Source: JAAYTY01 sp964569245 (GTDB lineage Bacteria > Fermentibacterota > Fermentibacteria > Fermentibacterales > Fermentibacteraceae). Taken from it: DNA of 64,000 nucleotides. The position numbers were made by a program, and so were the translations under genes. The notes under the pieces were generated by a model. It was not told the DNA's origin. It saw nothing but the letters and a program-made list of their open reading frames with translations, and made no database searches. This document shows, in pieces, positions 34,554 through 43,179 of the stretch (the first letter of the stretch is position 1; every line of letters starts with the position of its first letter). The stretch is from the NCBI GenBank assembly GCA_964569245.1, contig CAZMTK010000005.1, forward strand, positions 62,001 through 126,000. Reading direction: 5' to 3'.

Positions 34554-36334
34554 TCAAGCACCGCCCGTATCCTGCGCACGCCCTGGGACGAGCTCTTCTC
34601 CGACAGGATCCTGAACCTGCCCATCCCTCCGGTCCTCGTCACATGCGGCCCTCCGCAGATCTCTGCGGAGAGGTCGCCGATGAAGTACACCTTGACGCGC
34701 TCGCCGTAGCGCTCCCTGAACAGGCCTATCGCACCCTTCTGCCGCGCTTCGTCCACCCCCATCTCCTCGATACTGACAGGCAGGTCGGCGGCGATGGCCT
34801 CGTTGACCAGCCTCTCCACTTCAGCGATCTCCGTGTCAGTCATGGCAGCGGGATGGCTGAAGTCGAACCGGAGGCGCTCGGCGGTTATGTTGCTGCCCTT
34901 CTGCTCGACGTGGCCTCCGAGGACCGTCCTCAGCGCCTTGTGCAGGAGATGCGTGGCGGTGTGCAGCTTCGTGACCATGTCGCTGTGGTCGGCCAGCCCT
35001 CCCGCGAACTTCCTCTCCGCACCCGCCCGGGACAGCTCCCTGTGCTTCTCGAGGGCGGCACGGTAGCCGTCCATGTCAACCGCCATTCCGTGCTCGGCGG
35101 CCAGCTCGGCGGTGAACTCGACCGGGAAGCCGTATGTGTCGTAGAGTGTGAATGCCACGCGGCCGGGCACCGTTCGGCGGGGGTTCCTCTTCAGGTTGGG
35201 AAGGAGCCTCTCGAACTCCCTCATGCCGCTCTGGAGAGTCTTCTCGAACTGCGCCTCCTCGCGGGCCAGGCACTCGAGCACGAAGGCCCTGTTCCTGCCC
35301 AGCTCGGGGTGGACCTCGGATTCGGCGTCGATCACCAGCCTCGCCATGTCCTCGAGGAACGGGCCCTCGATCCCCAGCTTTCTGGCGTGCCTGATCGAGA
35401 GCCTGATGAGCCTCCTCAGCACGTAGCCCTGGTCGAGGTTGGACGGCGGGACGCCCAGATCGTCGCCGAGGATGTGGGTCGAGGTCCGGGCGTGGTCGGC
35501 AACTATCCTCCTCGAGCGGATCGAGGACGGATCGGCTGCAGGGCCGCCGCTGCGGGATTCGAGGAAATCCATGAGAGGAGCATAAACGGGGATGTCGAAC
35601 ACGGATGCGGCACCGTTGATCATCGCCACCGTGCGCTCGACGCCCATCCCCGTGTCGACGTTCCTCTGCTCGAGCGGCATGTACAGGCCATCGCGGGTCT
35701 TGTTGTACTGCATGAACACGTCGTTCCAGATCTCGAAGTACTTCCCGCAGCCGCACCCCGGACGGCAGGAGGGGCCGCAGGCGTCCCGCCCGGTGTCTAT
35801 GAACATCTCCGTGTCCGGCCCGCACGGCCCGGTGGCTCCGGCAGGGCCCCACCAGTTGTCCTCCCGCCCGAGGAAGTGGATCCGGTCACGAGGTATCCCC
35901 AGCTCCTCCCAGATCGAGGCGGCCTCGTCGTCGGGCGGCACTCCGTCTCCTCCCGCGAACACAGTGACGCTCAGCCTCGACGGATCGAAGCCGAGCCACT
36001 CCCCTCCGGTGAGGAACTCGTAGCTCCAGGTGATGGCCTCTCGCTTGAAGTAGTCGCCCAGCGACCAGTTGCCCAGCATTTCGAAGAAGGTGAGGTGCGA
36101 GGGATCGCCCACGCTCTCTATGTCGCCAGTGCGGATGCACTTCTGGAAGTCGACCAGCCTCCTGCCCGCCGGATGCCTCTCGCCCAGGAGGAACGGCACG
36201 AGGGGATGCATTCCAGCGGTCGTGAACAGAACGGTCGAGTCGTTCTCGGGGAAGAGGGATGCCCCGCCGATCCTCGCGTGGCCCCTCCTCTCGAAGAAAT
36301 CGATGTACATCCCCCTGAGCTCGGCCGCGGTCAT
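34550..36334 (-). CDS. alaS: Alanyl-tRNA synthetase, short form lacking C-Ala
   Basis: Charges tRNA-Ala. Protein of 594 residues against roughly 870 in most bacteria. The class II catalytic core is complete (FLPHLTFFEMLGNWS-like HLTFFEMLGNWSLGDYFK, GPCGPDTEMF, CGPSCRPGCGCGKYFEIWN, NVDTGMGVERT). The editing domain has both zinc motifs (LHTATHLLHKAL and CGGPHV). The protein stops at RILSEKSSSQGVRRIRAVLE, just where the C-Ala oligomerisation/tRNA-elbow domain normally begins. ATG 36334 has GGAGGG upstream and overlaps the preceding stop by 4 nt. The stop is a clean overlap with the next gene, so this is not a window or frameshift artefact. Confidence 0.95.
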   Translation of the reverse strand: MTAAELRGMYIDFFERRGHARIGGASLFPENDSTVLFTTAGMHPLVPFLLGERHPAGRRLVDFQKCIRTGDIESVGDPSHLTFFEMLGNWSLGDYFKREAITWSYEFLTGGEWLGFDPSRLSVTVFAGGDGVPPDDEAASIWEELGIPRDRIHFLGREDNWWGPAGATGPCGPDTEMFIDTGRDACGPSCRPGCGCGKYFEIWNDVFMQYNKTRDGLYMPLEQRNVDTGMGVERTVAMINGAASVFDIPVYAPLMDFLESRSGGPAADPSSIRSRRIVADHARTSTHILGDDLGVPPSNLDQGYVLRRLIRLSIRHARKLGIEGPFLEDMARLVIDAESEVHPELGRNRAFVLECLAREEAQFEKTLQSGMREFERLLPNLKRNPRRTVPGRVAFTLYDTYGFPVEFTAELAAEHGMAVDMDGYRAALEKHRELSRAGAERKFAGGLADHSDMVTKLHTATHLLHKALRTVLGGHVEQKGSNITAERLRFDFSHPAAMTDTEIAEVERLVNEAIAADLPVSIEEMGVDEARQKGAIGLFRERYGERVKVYFIGDLSAEICGGPHVTRTGGMGRFRILSEKSSSQGVRRIRAVLE

Positions 36335-37479
36335 CCCGACCCTCCGGATGAAGCCTGCAGGGCCTTCTCGTACACCCTGTAGGTCTTGTAGGGACGGGCG
36401 TCCATCTCCCTCTCGAGTATCCGGCGAAGCGCAGTGTTGTCCTCCAGCACCCACGAGAGCTCTGCCCACCTGTAGCCGAGGCGTATCCCGTTCTCGACCA
36501 GCCGGGCGATCAGGAGACTCTCGAGCCCGCATCCCCGCCACTTCTCCCTGACGCCCAGCAGCAGGACGCGAAACCTGTCGATCCTGGTTCGAAGGAGCGG
36601 CGCCTTGAGGGCGACCAGGGCTCCGAGCAGGCTCCCCCGGGCCTTCAGAAGGGCCTGGTTGGCATCCGGCAGCGCCACGGCGAAGGCGACTGCCGAATCC
36701 CCCTTGAAGATCATCGGGGCCAGCGCCGGCTCCAGGAGCATCCCGAGGTCCTTCGCCATCTGTCTGAATTCGGCGTCGGTCATGGGGACGAAGCCCCAGT
36801 TCCTGTTCCAGCACTCGTTGTAGACATCCATCAGGATGAGCACCTCTTCATAGAGCCTGTCCTTGCGGATGTCCCTGATCTCCGTCCCGGTGCGCCTCGA
36901 CACCAGCTCTGCGACCCTTCTCATCCTGTCCCACTTCAGACCCTCGGCATCGAGACGGTAGGCCAGGAGGTCCTTCGCCTTGGAGAAGCCCGCGGCTTCT
37001 ATCCCCTCCGCATAGTAGCAAGGATTGTAAGGCATCATGAGCATCGGGCTGCTGTCGAAACCTTCCACCAGGAGCCCGGACTCCTCGTTTGTCGAATAGT
37101 TCAGGGGCCCCCTGACAGCCTCCATCCCACGCGAGCGCAGCCATTCCGACGCCCTGCCCAGCAGCGCATCGAACACGCGCTGGTCCTTCGTCGCTTCGAG
37201 GAAGCCGAAGAAGCCGGTCCTGTCCCGGTGATACTCGTTGTGCCTGCGGTTGACCGTGGCAGTGATCCTTCCGACCACGCAGCCCGCCGGGTCCCTGGCC
37301 AGGAAGTGGGCCACTTCGGAATGCTCGTGGAACGGATGCCCGCTCGACCTGTCGAAGAGCTCCGTCTGCGTGGATCGGATCGGAGCAACCCAGAGGGGAT
37401 CGGACCGGTAGAGCCTGTAGGGCAGGTCGATGAATGCGCGGAGGTCTCTCCTGCCGGCTACCTCTGCTACGCTGATCAA
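36331..37479 (-). CDS. GNAT-type acyltransferase, candidate bacterial ceramide synthase
   Basis: Protein of 382 residues with an N-terminal GNAT-like part (LPYRLYRSDPLWVAPIRS, GRITATVNRRHNEYH, GFFGFLEATKDQRVFDALL) and a C-terminal GNAT core (GVREKWRGCGLESLLIARLVENG, EDNTALRRILEREM). This is the YghO-like family. A member in Caulobacter is reported as the bacterial ceramide synthase (bCerS) that N-acylates the sphingoid base. The gene directly follows the serine-palmitoyltransferase-like gene (16 nt), which supports that role here. Without this context it could only be called an N-acyltransferase. Confidence 0.7.
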   Translation of the reverse strand: MISVAEVAGRRDLRAFIDLPYRLYRSDPLWVAPIRSTQTELFDRSSGHPFHEHSEVAHFLARDPAGCVVGRITATVNRRHNEYHRDRTGFFGFLEATKDQRVFDALLGRASEWLRSRGMEAVRGPLNYSTNEESGLLVEGFDSSPMLMMPYNPCYYAEGIEAAGFSKAKDLLAYRLDAEGLKWDRMRRVAELVSRRTGTEIRDIRKDRLYEEVLILMDVYNECWNRNWGFVPMTDAEFRQMAKDLGMLLEPALAPMIFKGDSAVAFAVALPDANQALLKARGSLLGALVALKAPLLRTRIDRFRVLLLGVREKWRGCGLESLLIARLVENGIRLGYRWAELSWVLEDNTALRRILEREMDARPYKTYRVYEKALQASSGGSG

Positions 37480-37495
37480 TTCACGACGCCCGGCG

Positions 37496-38683
37496 TCAGG
37501 ATATGAGCCCGAAACGCCGCCCGACGCGCTCGAAGATGTCGAGCGCCCGGTCGATCATCTCGTCAGTGTGGGTTGCCATGTAGCTCGTGCGCAGCATCGC
37601 CTGGTCCGGCGGGACCGCGGGGCTCACGACCGGATTGGTGAAGACCCCCTCCTGATCGAGCGCCAGCCAGACCTTGAAGGTGAGGATGGTGTCCCCGATT
37701 ATGATGGGGACGATCGGGGCCTCTGAGTTGCCGATGTTGAACCCCAGCTGCCTCAGCCCCTCACGGGACCTCTCGGCGGCTTTGTGCATGCGCTCCATAA
37801 GCTCCGGCTGCTCCTGAAGGATCTCCAGCGCGGCCATGACGGTGGCGACTGCGGCAGGAGGCAGGCTGGCGGAAAAGATGCCTGTCCTGGCTTCGTGCTG
37901 GATGTAGTCTATCACCTTGGCGGATCCACCCACGAAGCCGCCTATGCAGGCGAAGGACTTGCTGAAGGTTCCCATCTGGATGTCGATGTCGCCCTCGCAG
38001 CCGAAATGCTCGGGAGTTCCCCTGCCGTGCCTGCCCATCACTCCGACGCCGTGGGCGTCGTCCACGATCGTCCTCGCCCCGTGCTTCTTCGCAAGGGCCA
38101 CTATGCCGGGCAGGTTCGCAAGGTCGCCCTCCATGCTGAAAACCCCGTCCGTGACTATGAGGGCGGGACCCTGCTCGCGCTCGAGGAGATGGTCCAGGTG
38201 CTCCATGTCGTTGTGCCGGTATTTCACTACTCGCGCATAGCTCATACGCGTGCCGTCGATTATCGAGGCGTGGTCGTTCCTGTCCACGAAGATTACGTCG
38301 TCCTTCTGGGCCAGCGAGGATATGACTCCCAGGTTGGTCTGGAAGCCTGTGCTGAAGGTCAGCACCCTCTCCCGCCCGAGAAAGCGGGCCATCCTCTCCT
38401 CGAGCTCGATGTGGAGGTCGAGCGTGCCGTTGAGGAACCTGCTTCCAGTGCATCCAGTGCCGTAGCGCTGTATGGCCTCGGCGGCCCTGGCCATCACGAC
38501 CGGATTGTTCGTCAGACCCAGATAGTTGTTGGAACCGAGCATGATGATGCTGTGTCCGTCGATTTCCATGACCGGGCCGACCTGGCCGCTCAGAGGCTTG
38601 AAGTAGGGATAGAGCCCGAGCTTCTTCACGTCTTCGACGCGAGTATATTCCAGGCACTTCCGGAAGACGTCGGGCCTATTCAT
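37496..38683 (-). CDS. spt: Serine palmitoyltransferase-like alpha-oxoamine synthase
   Basis: PLP enzyme of 395 residues that condenses an amino acid with an acyl thioester. Typical blocks are IIMLGSNNYLGLTNNP, GTGCTGSRFLNGTLDLHIELE, DDAHGVGVMG and GTFSKSFACIGGFVGG with the PLP lysine. The 'GSNNYLGL' and 'GSRFLNG' variants match bacterial serine palmitoyltransferases more than KBL or BioF. No bio or threonine-degradation gene is nearby. ATG 38683 has GGAG 10 nt upstream; the longer TTG/ATG-type extension to 38743 is unlikely. It heads a five-gene operon and is divergent from an SDR gene, which fits sphingolipid synthesis. Confidence 0.8.
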   Translation of the reverse strand: MNRPDVFRKCLEYTRVEDVKKLGLYPYFKPLSGQVGPVMEIDGHSIIMLGSNNYLGLTNNPVVMARAAEAIQRYGTGCTGSRFLNGTLDLHIELEERMARFLGRERVLTFSTGFQTNLGVISSLAQKDDVIFVDRNDHASIIDGTRMSYARVVKYRHNDMEHLDHLLEREQGPALIVTDGVFSMEGDLANLPGIVALAKKHGARTIVDDAHGVGVMGRHGRGTPEHFGCEGDIDIQMGTFSKSFACIGGFVGGSAKVIDYIQHEARTGIFSASLPPAAVATVMAALEILQEQPELMERMHKAAERSREGLRQLGFNIGNSEAPIVPIIIGDTILTFKVWLALDQEGVFTNPVVSPAVPPDQAMLRTSYMATHTDEMIDRALDIFERVGRRFGLIS

Positions 38684-38760
38684 CTTGCTGTTGCTCCGGA
38701 TATGGGAAAACGCAGCGCGGGAAACTAAGCAGGGTTTCGTCACAAGTCAACGGAGGGCCC

Positions 38761-39696
38761 TTGAGAACCGCTTTCGTGACGGGAGCCACAGGTTTCGTAG
38801 GCAGCCACCTGGCCTCGGCGCTCATGTCGGGGGGATGGCGGGTGAAGGCAGCGGTACGGACTTCGTCATCCCTGGCACGAGTGCCCCACGGATGCGTCGT
38901 GGAGCGCACCGGATTCGATGCGCCAGCCGCTCTGAGGGCCGCGATGGAGGGCGCCGATGCCGTCTTCCACCTCGCAGGAGCTACTTCCGCCAGATGCCAG
39001 GAGGACTTCGACTCGGCCAACGCGCTCGTCACACGCGCCGTCGCTGGAGCCTGGCGCGACGCCGCCCCGTCCGCGCCGTTCGTGCTGGTCTCGAGCCAGT
39101 CGGCGTCAGGACCCTGCGGTGAAGGGCCCCTGACTCCGTACGGAAGGAGCAAGCTGGCTGCCGAGGCCGTGGTCAGGCGCTGCAGCGGGGAATGGGTGAT
39201 CGTCCGCCCCCCGGCGGTGCTCGGCCCGGGCGACGACGCCACATCCCCGATCTTCAGGATGGCTCTCATGGGGTTGTTCCTCTCTCCTCCGAACAGAGGC
39301 TCGGGATTCTCCCTCGTCTACGTCGGGGATCTCTCCGCACTCCTCGCCGGGCTGCCCGACTGCTCCTCCGCGAGGAGGGTCACGCTCGAGCCCTCGTACG
39401 GCAGGATCATCGGCTGGAGGGATTTCCGAAAGGCGCTGGAGGCCGCCGTAGGGAGGAGACTCCTTCACCTGGCGGTGCCGGCGCCGATGGTGATCGCCGC
39501 AGGCATGCTGTCCGAGACAGCCGGAGCCCTCGCGGGGCGCTGCCCGGTCTTCGACAGGCACAAGAGCAGGGAATTCCTGGCAGCGGGATGGACATGCGAC
39601 GCGGGCCCGGTGGAGCGGCTGACAGGCTGGAGAGCTGCCACGCCGCTCGAAGAGGCTCTGCGTGAAACCGTCGAGTGGGTTCGCAGGAACGGCTAG
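38761..39696 (+). CDS. Extended SDR (NAD-dependent epimerase/dehydratase-like), possible ceramide reductase
   Basis: Protein of 311 residues with TTG start and GGAGGG upstream. The Rossmann motif TGATGFVGSHL is followed by GADAVFHLAGAT, LVSSQSASGP, and YGRSK as the Tyr-xxx-Lys catalytic pair. The C-terminal part (RHLL-like HLAVPAPMVIAAGM, HKSREFLAAGWTCD, LEEALRETVEWVRRNG) resembles dihydroflavonol-reductase/NDUFA9-type SDRs. It starts 77 nt from spt on the other strand. In Caulobacter an SDR of this class (CerR) reduces the 3-oxo group in sphingolipid synthesis, so that role is a reasonable inference. Confidence 0.75.
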   Translation: MRTAFVTGATGFVGSHLASALMSGGWRVKAAVRTSSSLARVPHGCVVERTGFDAPAALRAAMEGADAVFHLAGATSARCQEDFDSANALVTRAVAGAWRDAAPSAPFVLVSSQSASGPCGEGPLTPYGRSKLAAEAVVRRCSGEWVIVRPPAVLGPGDDATSPIFRMALMGLFLSPPNRGSGFSLVYVGDLSALLAGLPDCSSARRVTLEPSYGRIIGWRDFRKALEAAVGRRLLHLAVPAPMVIAAGMLSETAGALAGRCPVFDRHKSREFLAAGWTCDAGPVERLTGWRAATPLEEALRETVEWVRRNG

Positions 39697-39747
39697 AGCG
39701 GCAGGAGGCGGCGAAGACTCACCTCGAAGCTCAGGGAGGGCTCCCGG

Positions 39748-40272
39748 CTACCTCTTGTATCCGAATCTCCGGAGGAGCTCCCTTCGGGCCTCGATGTCGG
39801 CTTCGCACTCTACTGCCTGAGGGGCCTCACCGTCGATGACCCCGAGGACCCCCCCGCCTCCCCCGGACCTGGCTACGACCACGGATACGGGGTTCGCCGT
39901 GGCGCAGAATATCCCGCACACCTCGGGGACCTGTCTCAGCGCGCCGAGGACCTGAATCGGCCAGGCGCCGCTCAGTATGACCATGAAGGTGTGCCCGCAT
40001 CCGAGCCTCATCAGGTTCTCTTCGGCCAGCCTGCGCAGCTCCAGGTCGGTCCCGTCGCTCCTGACCAGCCTCGGTCCGGAAGCCTCGGAGAAGGCCATGC
40101 CGAAGGCTGCGCCGGGCACGGAGCCTGCGACGGCCTCGTAGATGTCCTCCACGCTCTTTATGAAATGGGTCTGCCCGAGGATGATGTTGCACCCCTCGGG
40201 GAAATCGAGCCCCACCAGCTCCAGCGAGGGAGCCGCCCGTCTCCCGGATTCCTCCGTTCTCCCGGCCTTCAT
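39748..40272 (-). CDS. Adenosine-specific-kinase family protein (DUF355)
   Basis: Protein of 174 residues matching the archaeal/bacterial adenosine-specific kinase family. Typical blocks are FPEGCNIILGQTHFIKSVEDIYEA, GAAFGMAFSEASGPRLVR and GHTFMVILSGAWPIQVLGALRQVPEVCGIFCATANP. The family's biochemical function is poorly established. The ATG overlaps the gatD stop by 4 nt, so it is the last gene of the long minus-strand block. The family is commonest in archaea, as is the neighbouring gatD. Confidence 0.85.
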   Translation of the reverse strand: MKAGRTEESGRRAAPSLELVGLDFPEGCNIILGQTHFIKSVEDIYEAVAGSVPGAAFGMAFSEASGPRLVRSDGTDLELRRLAEENLMRLGCGHTFMVILSGAWPIQVLGALRQVPEVCGIFCATANPVSVVVARSGGGGGVLGVIDGEAPQAVECEADIEARRELLRRFGYKR

Positions 40273-41657
40273 CTCATCCTCCCCGACAGCATGTCCCTGA
40301 CCTCCGGAATGCCGCCCTGCAGGATCAGGTAGCCGTCCGGCGGCTCGCTGGGCGTCATCTCTCCTGCCAGGGTGGTCTGCATGAGACGCCTGACCTCGTC
40401 GTGGTCCTGAGTGACGCCGAGCGCCCAGGAGAGCTTCATGTACGCCACCTCGGGCAGCATGTTCGCGAGGGGCACCACGCCTCTCTGCATCAGCAGCCGG
40501 CCTGTGTCGTACACGTACATCTGCGTGTACCCCCAGAGAGTCTGGACGGTCATGAAGACGTGCACGCCCGCTTCGCAGGCCTGTCTCAGCGGTTCGTAGA
40601 GCGGCTTGTTGACATGGCCGAGACCCGTTCCTGCGATGATTATTCCCCTGTATCCGTTGTCGACCAGGCTGGTGATCATGTCCGGCTTCATGTTCGGGTA
40701 GTAGTAGACGATGGCGACCCGCTCGTCGAAGAAGGGCTGGATCCTGGGCTTCCTGGACGGGTCGCGCCGCCTGTAGTCGTTCTTCAGATATGTGAAGCCG
40801 GTCCTGTCAACCATCGCGAGAGGGATGTCGCCGATGGTTCTGAAGGTGCTTCTGTAGCTGGAGTGCATCTTCCGCACCCTCGTGCCCCTGTGGAGCAGGC
40901 CGTACTTGTCGCTCGTAGGGCCGAACATGCAGACCATCACCTCGGCGGCCTGGCAGTACGCCGCGGTGCGCGTGGCGTGCATCAGGTTGAGCGCTGCGTC
41001 GCTGGAAGGCCTGTCGCTGGACCTCTGAGAACCCACCAGGACCACCGGCACCGGCAGGTCCTGGCACATGAACGACAGGATGGCGCCGGTGTGGTGCATG
41101 GTGTCGGTGCCGTGCCCGATGACTATGCCGGAAGTGCCCTTCTCTATCTCCCTGCCTATGGCTTCGGCCAGAGTGATGTACTGGTGCGGCCCCATGTCCT
41201 CGCTGAAGATACCGAAGAGCTTCTCGGTCTCCAGGTTGCAGATGTCGGCCAGCTCCGGAACCGCCCCGTAGAGCTCGCCCGGCGAGAACGCCGGGATGAC
41301 GGCCCCCGTCCTATAGTCGAGCCTGCTGGCTATAGTGCCGCCGGTGCCGAACAGCTTCACGCAAGGGAGAGCCGGATTGCGTGGAAAGTCCTTCTCCGGA
41401 ATGTGGTAGTGGGCCTCCCTGGAGCCGGACTTCCGGCAGGCAGTCACCTTGCCGGCGGCGACCCCGATGTTGTAGCCGTTGGACAGCTTCAGTACGATGT
41501 GCCTGTCATCGGCGGTCTCGGAGCGGGGCAGCACGACTCCGCTGAAGAGATTGCCGTCAGCCTCGATCTCGACGTCGTCCCAAACTGCGACGCCCAGCCT
41601 CTCCAGAACCTCGCGCGCCTCTCCCCTGTAGCCTTTCAGAGCATCGTTGCCTGTCAT
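40269..41657 (-). CDS. gatD: GatD, archaeal-type Glu-tRNA(Gln) amidotransferase subunit D
   Basis: Type I asparaginase-like amidase subunit of 462 residues. An N-terminal GatD-specific beta domain (VEIEADGNLFSGVVLPRS, IVLKLSNGYNIGV) precedes the asparaginase domain. Catalytic threonines lie in KLFGTGGTIAS and IGHGTDTMHHT, with SSDRPSSDAALNL and AGTGLGHVNKPLY. It releases ammonia from glutamine for its partner GatE, which transamidates Glu-tRNA(Gln). GatE is not in the window. ATG 41657 has GGAG 9 nt upstream. GatDE is regarded as archaeal, so its presence in a bacterium is notable. Confidence 0.88.
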   Translation of the reverse strand: MTGNDALKGYRGEAREVLERLGVAVWDDVEIEADGNLFSGVVLPRSETADDRHIVLKLSNGYNIGVAAGKVTACRKSGSREAHYHIPEKDFPRNPALPCVKLFGTGGTIASRLDYRTGAVIPAFSPGELYGAVPELADICNLETEKLFGIFSEDMGPHQYITLAEAIGREIEKGTSGIVIGHGTDTMHHTGAILSFMCQDLPVPVVLVGSQRSSDRPSSDAALNLMHATRTAAYCQAAEVMVCMFGPTSDKYGLLHRGTRVRKMHSSYRSTFRTIGDIPLAMVDRTGFTYLKNDYRRRDPSRKPRIQPFFDERVAIVYYYPNMKPDMITSLVDNGYRGIIIAGTGLGHVNKPLYEPLRQACEAGVHVFMTVQTLWGYTQMYVYDTGRLLMQRGVVPLANMLPEVAYMKLSWALGVTQDHDEVRRLMQTTLAGEMTPSEPPDGYLILQGGIPEVRDMLSGRMR

Positions 41658-41727
41658 GTCGGGGATCTCCAATACAGCCCGGGCGGCCTGCGCCCGATCC
41701 GTTGATGGGGACGGTCGGCCCCCGGTT

Positions 41728-43179
41728 TCAGTACCTCTTCCTGTCCCGGGCCGGGGGAATCCCCAGCTGGTTCCTGTAGTTTGCCACGGTCCGCCTCTTG
41801 ACCGAAAAGCCCCTCGCGAGAAGGAGTCTTACGATTGCCTCGTCGGAGAGGGGCGCAGCGGCGTCCTCGGAATCCACTATGCGGCGCAGCTCCTCCTTGA
41901 CGGTTCGAGTGGAGACGCCCTCGCTCTCCGGCAGCCCCCTGCTGAAGAAGTAGCGCATCTCCATCACTCCCTGGGGGGACTGCACGTACTTCCCGTTGAT
42001 TGCTCTGCTGATCGTGGACTGGTTGCATCCCAGGGCCTCGGCCGCCTGCTGCAGGGTCAGAGGCTTGAGGGCCTCCACTCCGTGCTCCAGGAAGGGCTGC
42101 TGGTACTCTGCGAGGAACTCCGCGATCCGTCGGACCGTCTGCTGCCTCTGGTCAATCGACCTCAGAAAGAAGCTGGCCCGCCTGTACTTTTCCCTGACGT
42201 ACTCCTTCACCTCGGGAGGAGAGGTCCGCGACTCCAGAATGCGCCTGTTCCTCTCCGAGATGACGAGCGTGGGGAACCTCGAATCGTTGAGGAAGGCCAG
42301 GAACCTGCCTTCGATCTTCTCTATGATCACGTCCGGGATGACGGTGGAGTTCTGGTCGGGCGCGAAGTCCGACCCGGGATAGGGGTTCAGCCCGGTGATC
42401 TCGTCCACCGCCTTCTGGACCTCGTGCGGCGTCGTTCCTAGCGCTCTCGCGATTCTCGGCCAGTTGTGCGACGCCAGGTCGTCGAAGAACTCGGCGACTA
42501 TCCTGCACGCCACCGAGTCAGGGGCATGGCCCTTCTCGAGGAGCTGGGCGGTGAGAGCCTCCTGGACGCTGAAGCGGGCCACTCCGACCGGCTCCAGAGA
42601 CTGCACCAGCTCGAGCGCCCGTTCGAGGGATTCGGGCGAGCCTTCCCATCCCGCGCGGAGATCCTCCCCGGTCATCGAGAGGAGTCCGTGGGTGTCGAGC
42701 GAATAGACGATGTAGCGGGCCGCCTCCTCCACCTCCGGGGAAGGATGCATGTCCAGCACCTGAGCGAGAAGGTGCATCGAGAGCGTCTCGCCGCTCGCGA
42801 CCTCGGGCCTCCACTGCTCCTCTCCAGCCCAGCCGCTTCGCTCCTCGCGCGTTTCCAGGAGCCCTTCGAGGAACTCGAGATGGTCCTCCTTCTCGTCCTC
42901 CCTGCGGGGCTCGAGATCCTCCTCCTGAGACTGCTGATCGGTCTCATTGGGCTGGTCCTCGGGCTGCTCGGCCGGCTGATCTGCGGCAGGGGCGTCGTCA
43001 GAAGGCTCCTCCTGCTCGATCTCCAGGAGGGGGTTCTCGCTGAGCTCCGCCTCGATCAGCCTGTCGAGCTCGAGGGAGGGCAGCTGCAGCAGCTCCAGCG
43101 ACTGCTGCAGAGTGGGGCTCAGAATCAGCCTCTGGGTCTGCGACAGCCTCGGTGTCTGCCTCAGCTCGATGCGCGCCAT
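41728..43179 (-). CDS. rpoN: RNA polymerase sigma-54 factor
   Basis: Sigma-54 of 483 residues. Region I (residues 1-50) is glutamine/leucine-rich (LSQTQRLILSPTLQQSLELLQLPS). An acidic region II follows (~55-120). Region III contains the core-binding part and HTH (LQQAAEALGCNQSTISRAINGKYV). The RpoN box RRTVANYRNQLGIP ends the protein at ~462-475. The ATG immediately follows the lptB stop, so it is co-transcribed with the LPS export genes, a lptB-rpoN order also seen in proteobacteria. No bacterial enhancer-binding protein or -24/-12 promoter was noticed in the window. Confidence 0.97.
   Translation of the reverse strand: MARIELRQTPRLSQTQRLILSPTLQQSLELLQLPSLELDRLIEAELSENPLLEIEQEEPSDDAPAADQPAEQPEDQPNETDQQSQEEDLEPRREDEKEDHLEFLEGLLETREERSGWAGEEQWRPEVASGETLSMHLLAQVLDMHPSPEVEEAARYIVYSLDTHGLLSMTGEDLRAGWEGSPESLERALELVQSLEPVGVARFSVQEALTAQLLEKGHAPDSVACRIVAEFFDDLASHNWPRIARALGTTPHEVQKAVDEITGLNPYPGSDFAPDQNSTVIPDVIIEKIEGRFLAFLNDSRFPTLVISERNRRILESRTSPPEVKEYVREKYRRASFFLRSIDQRQQTVRRIAEFLAEYQQPFLEHGVEALKPLTLQQAAEALGCNQSTISRAINGKYVQSPQGVMEMRYFFSRGLPESEGVSTRTVKEELRRIVDSEDAAAPLSDEAIVRLLLARGFSVKRRTVANYRNQLGIPPARDRKRY

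Noticed and set aside
38745..38750. TTGACT as promoter of the spt operon
   Set aside because: The best -10 at suitable distance (TTAGTT) matches only poorly, so I did not list it as a feature.
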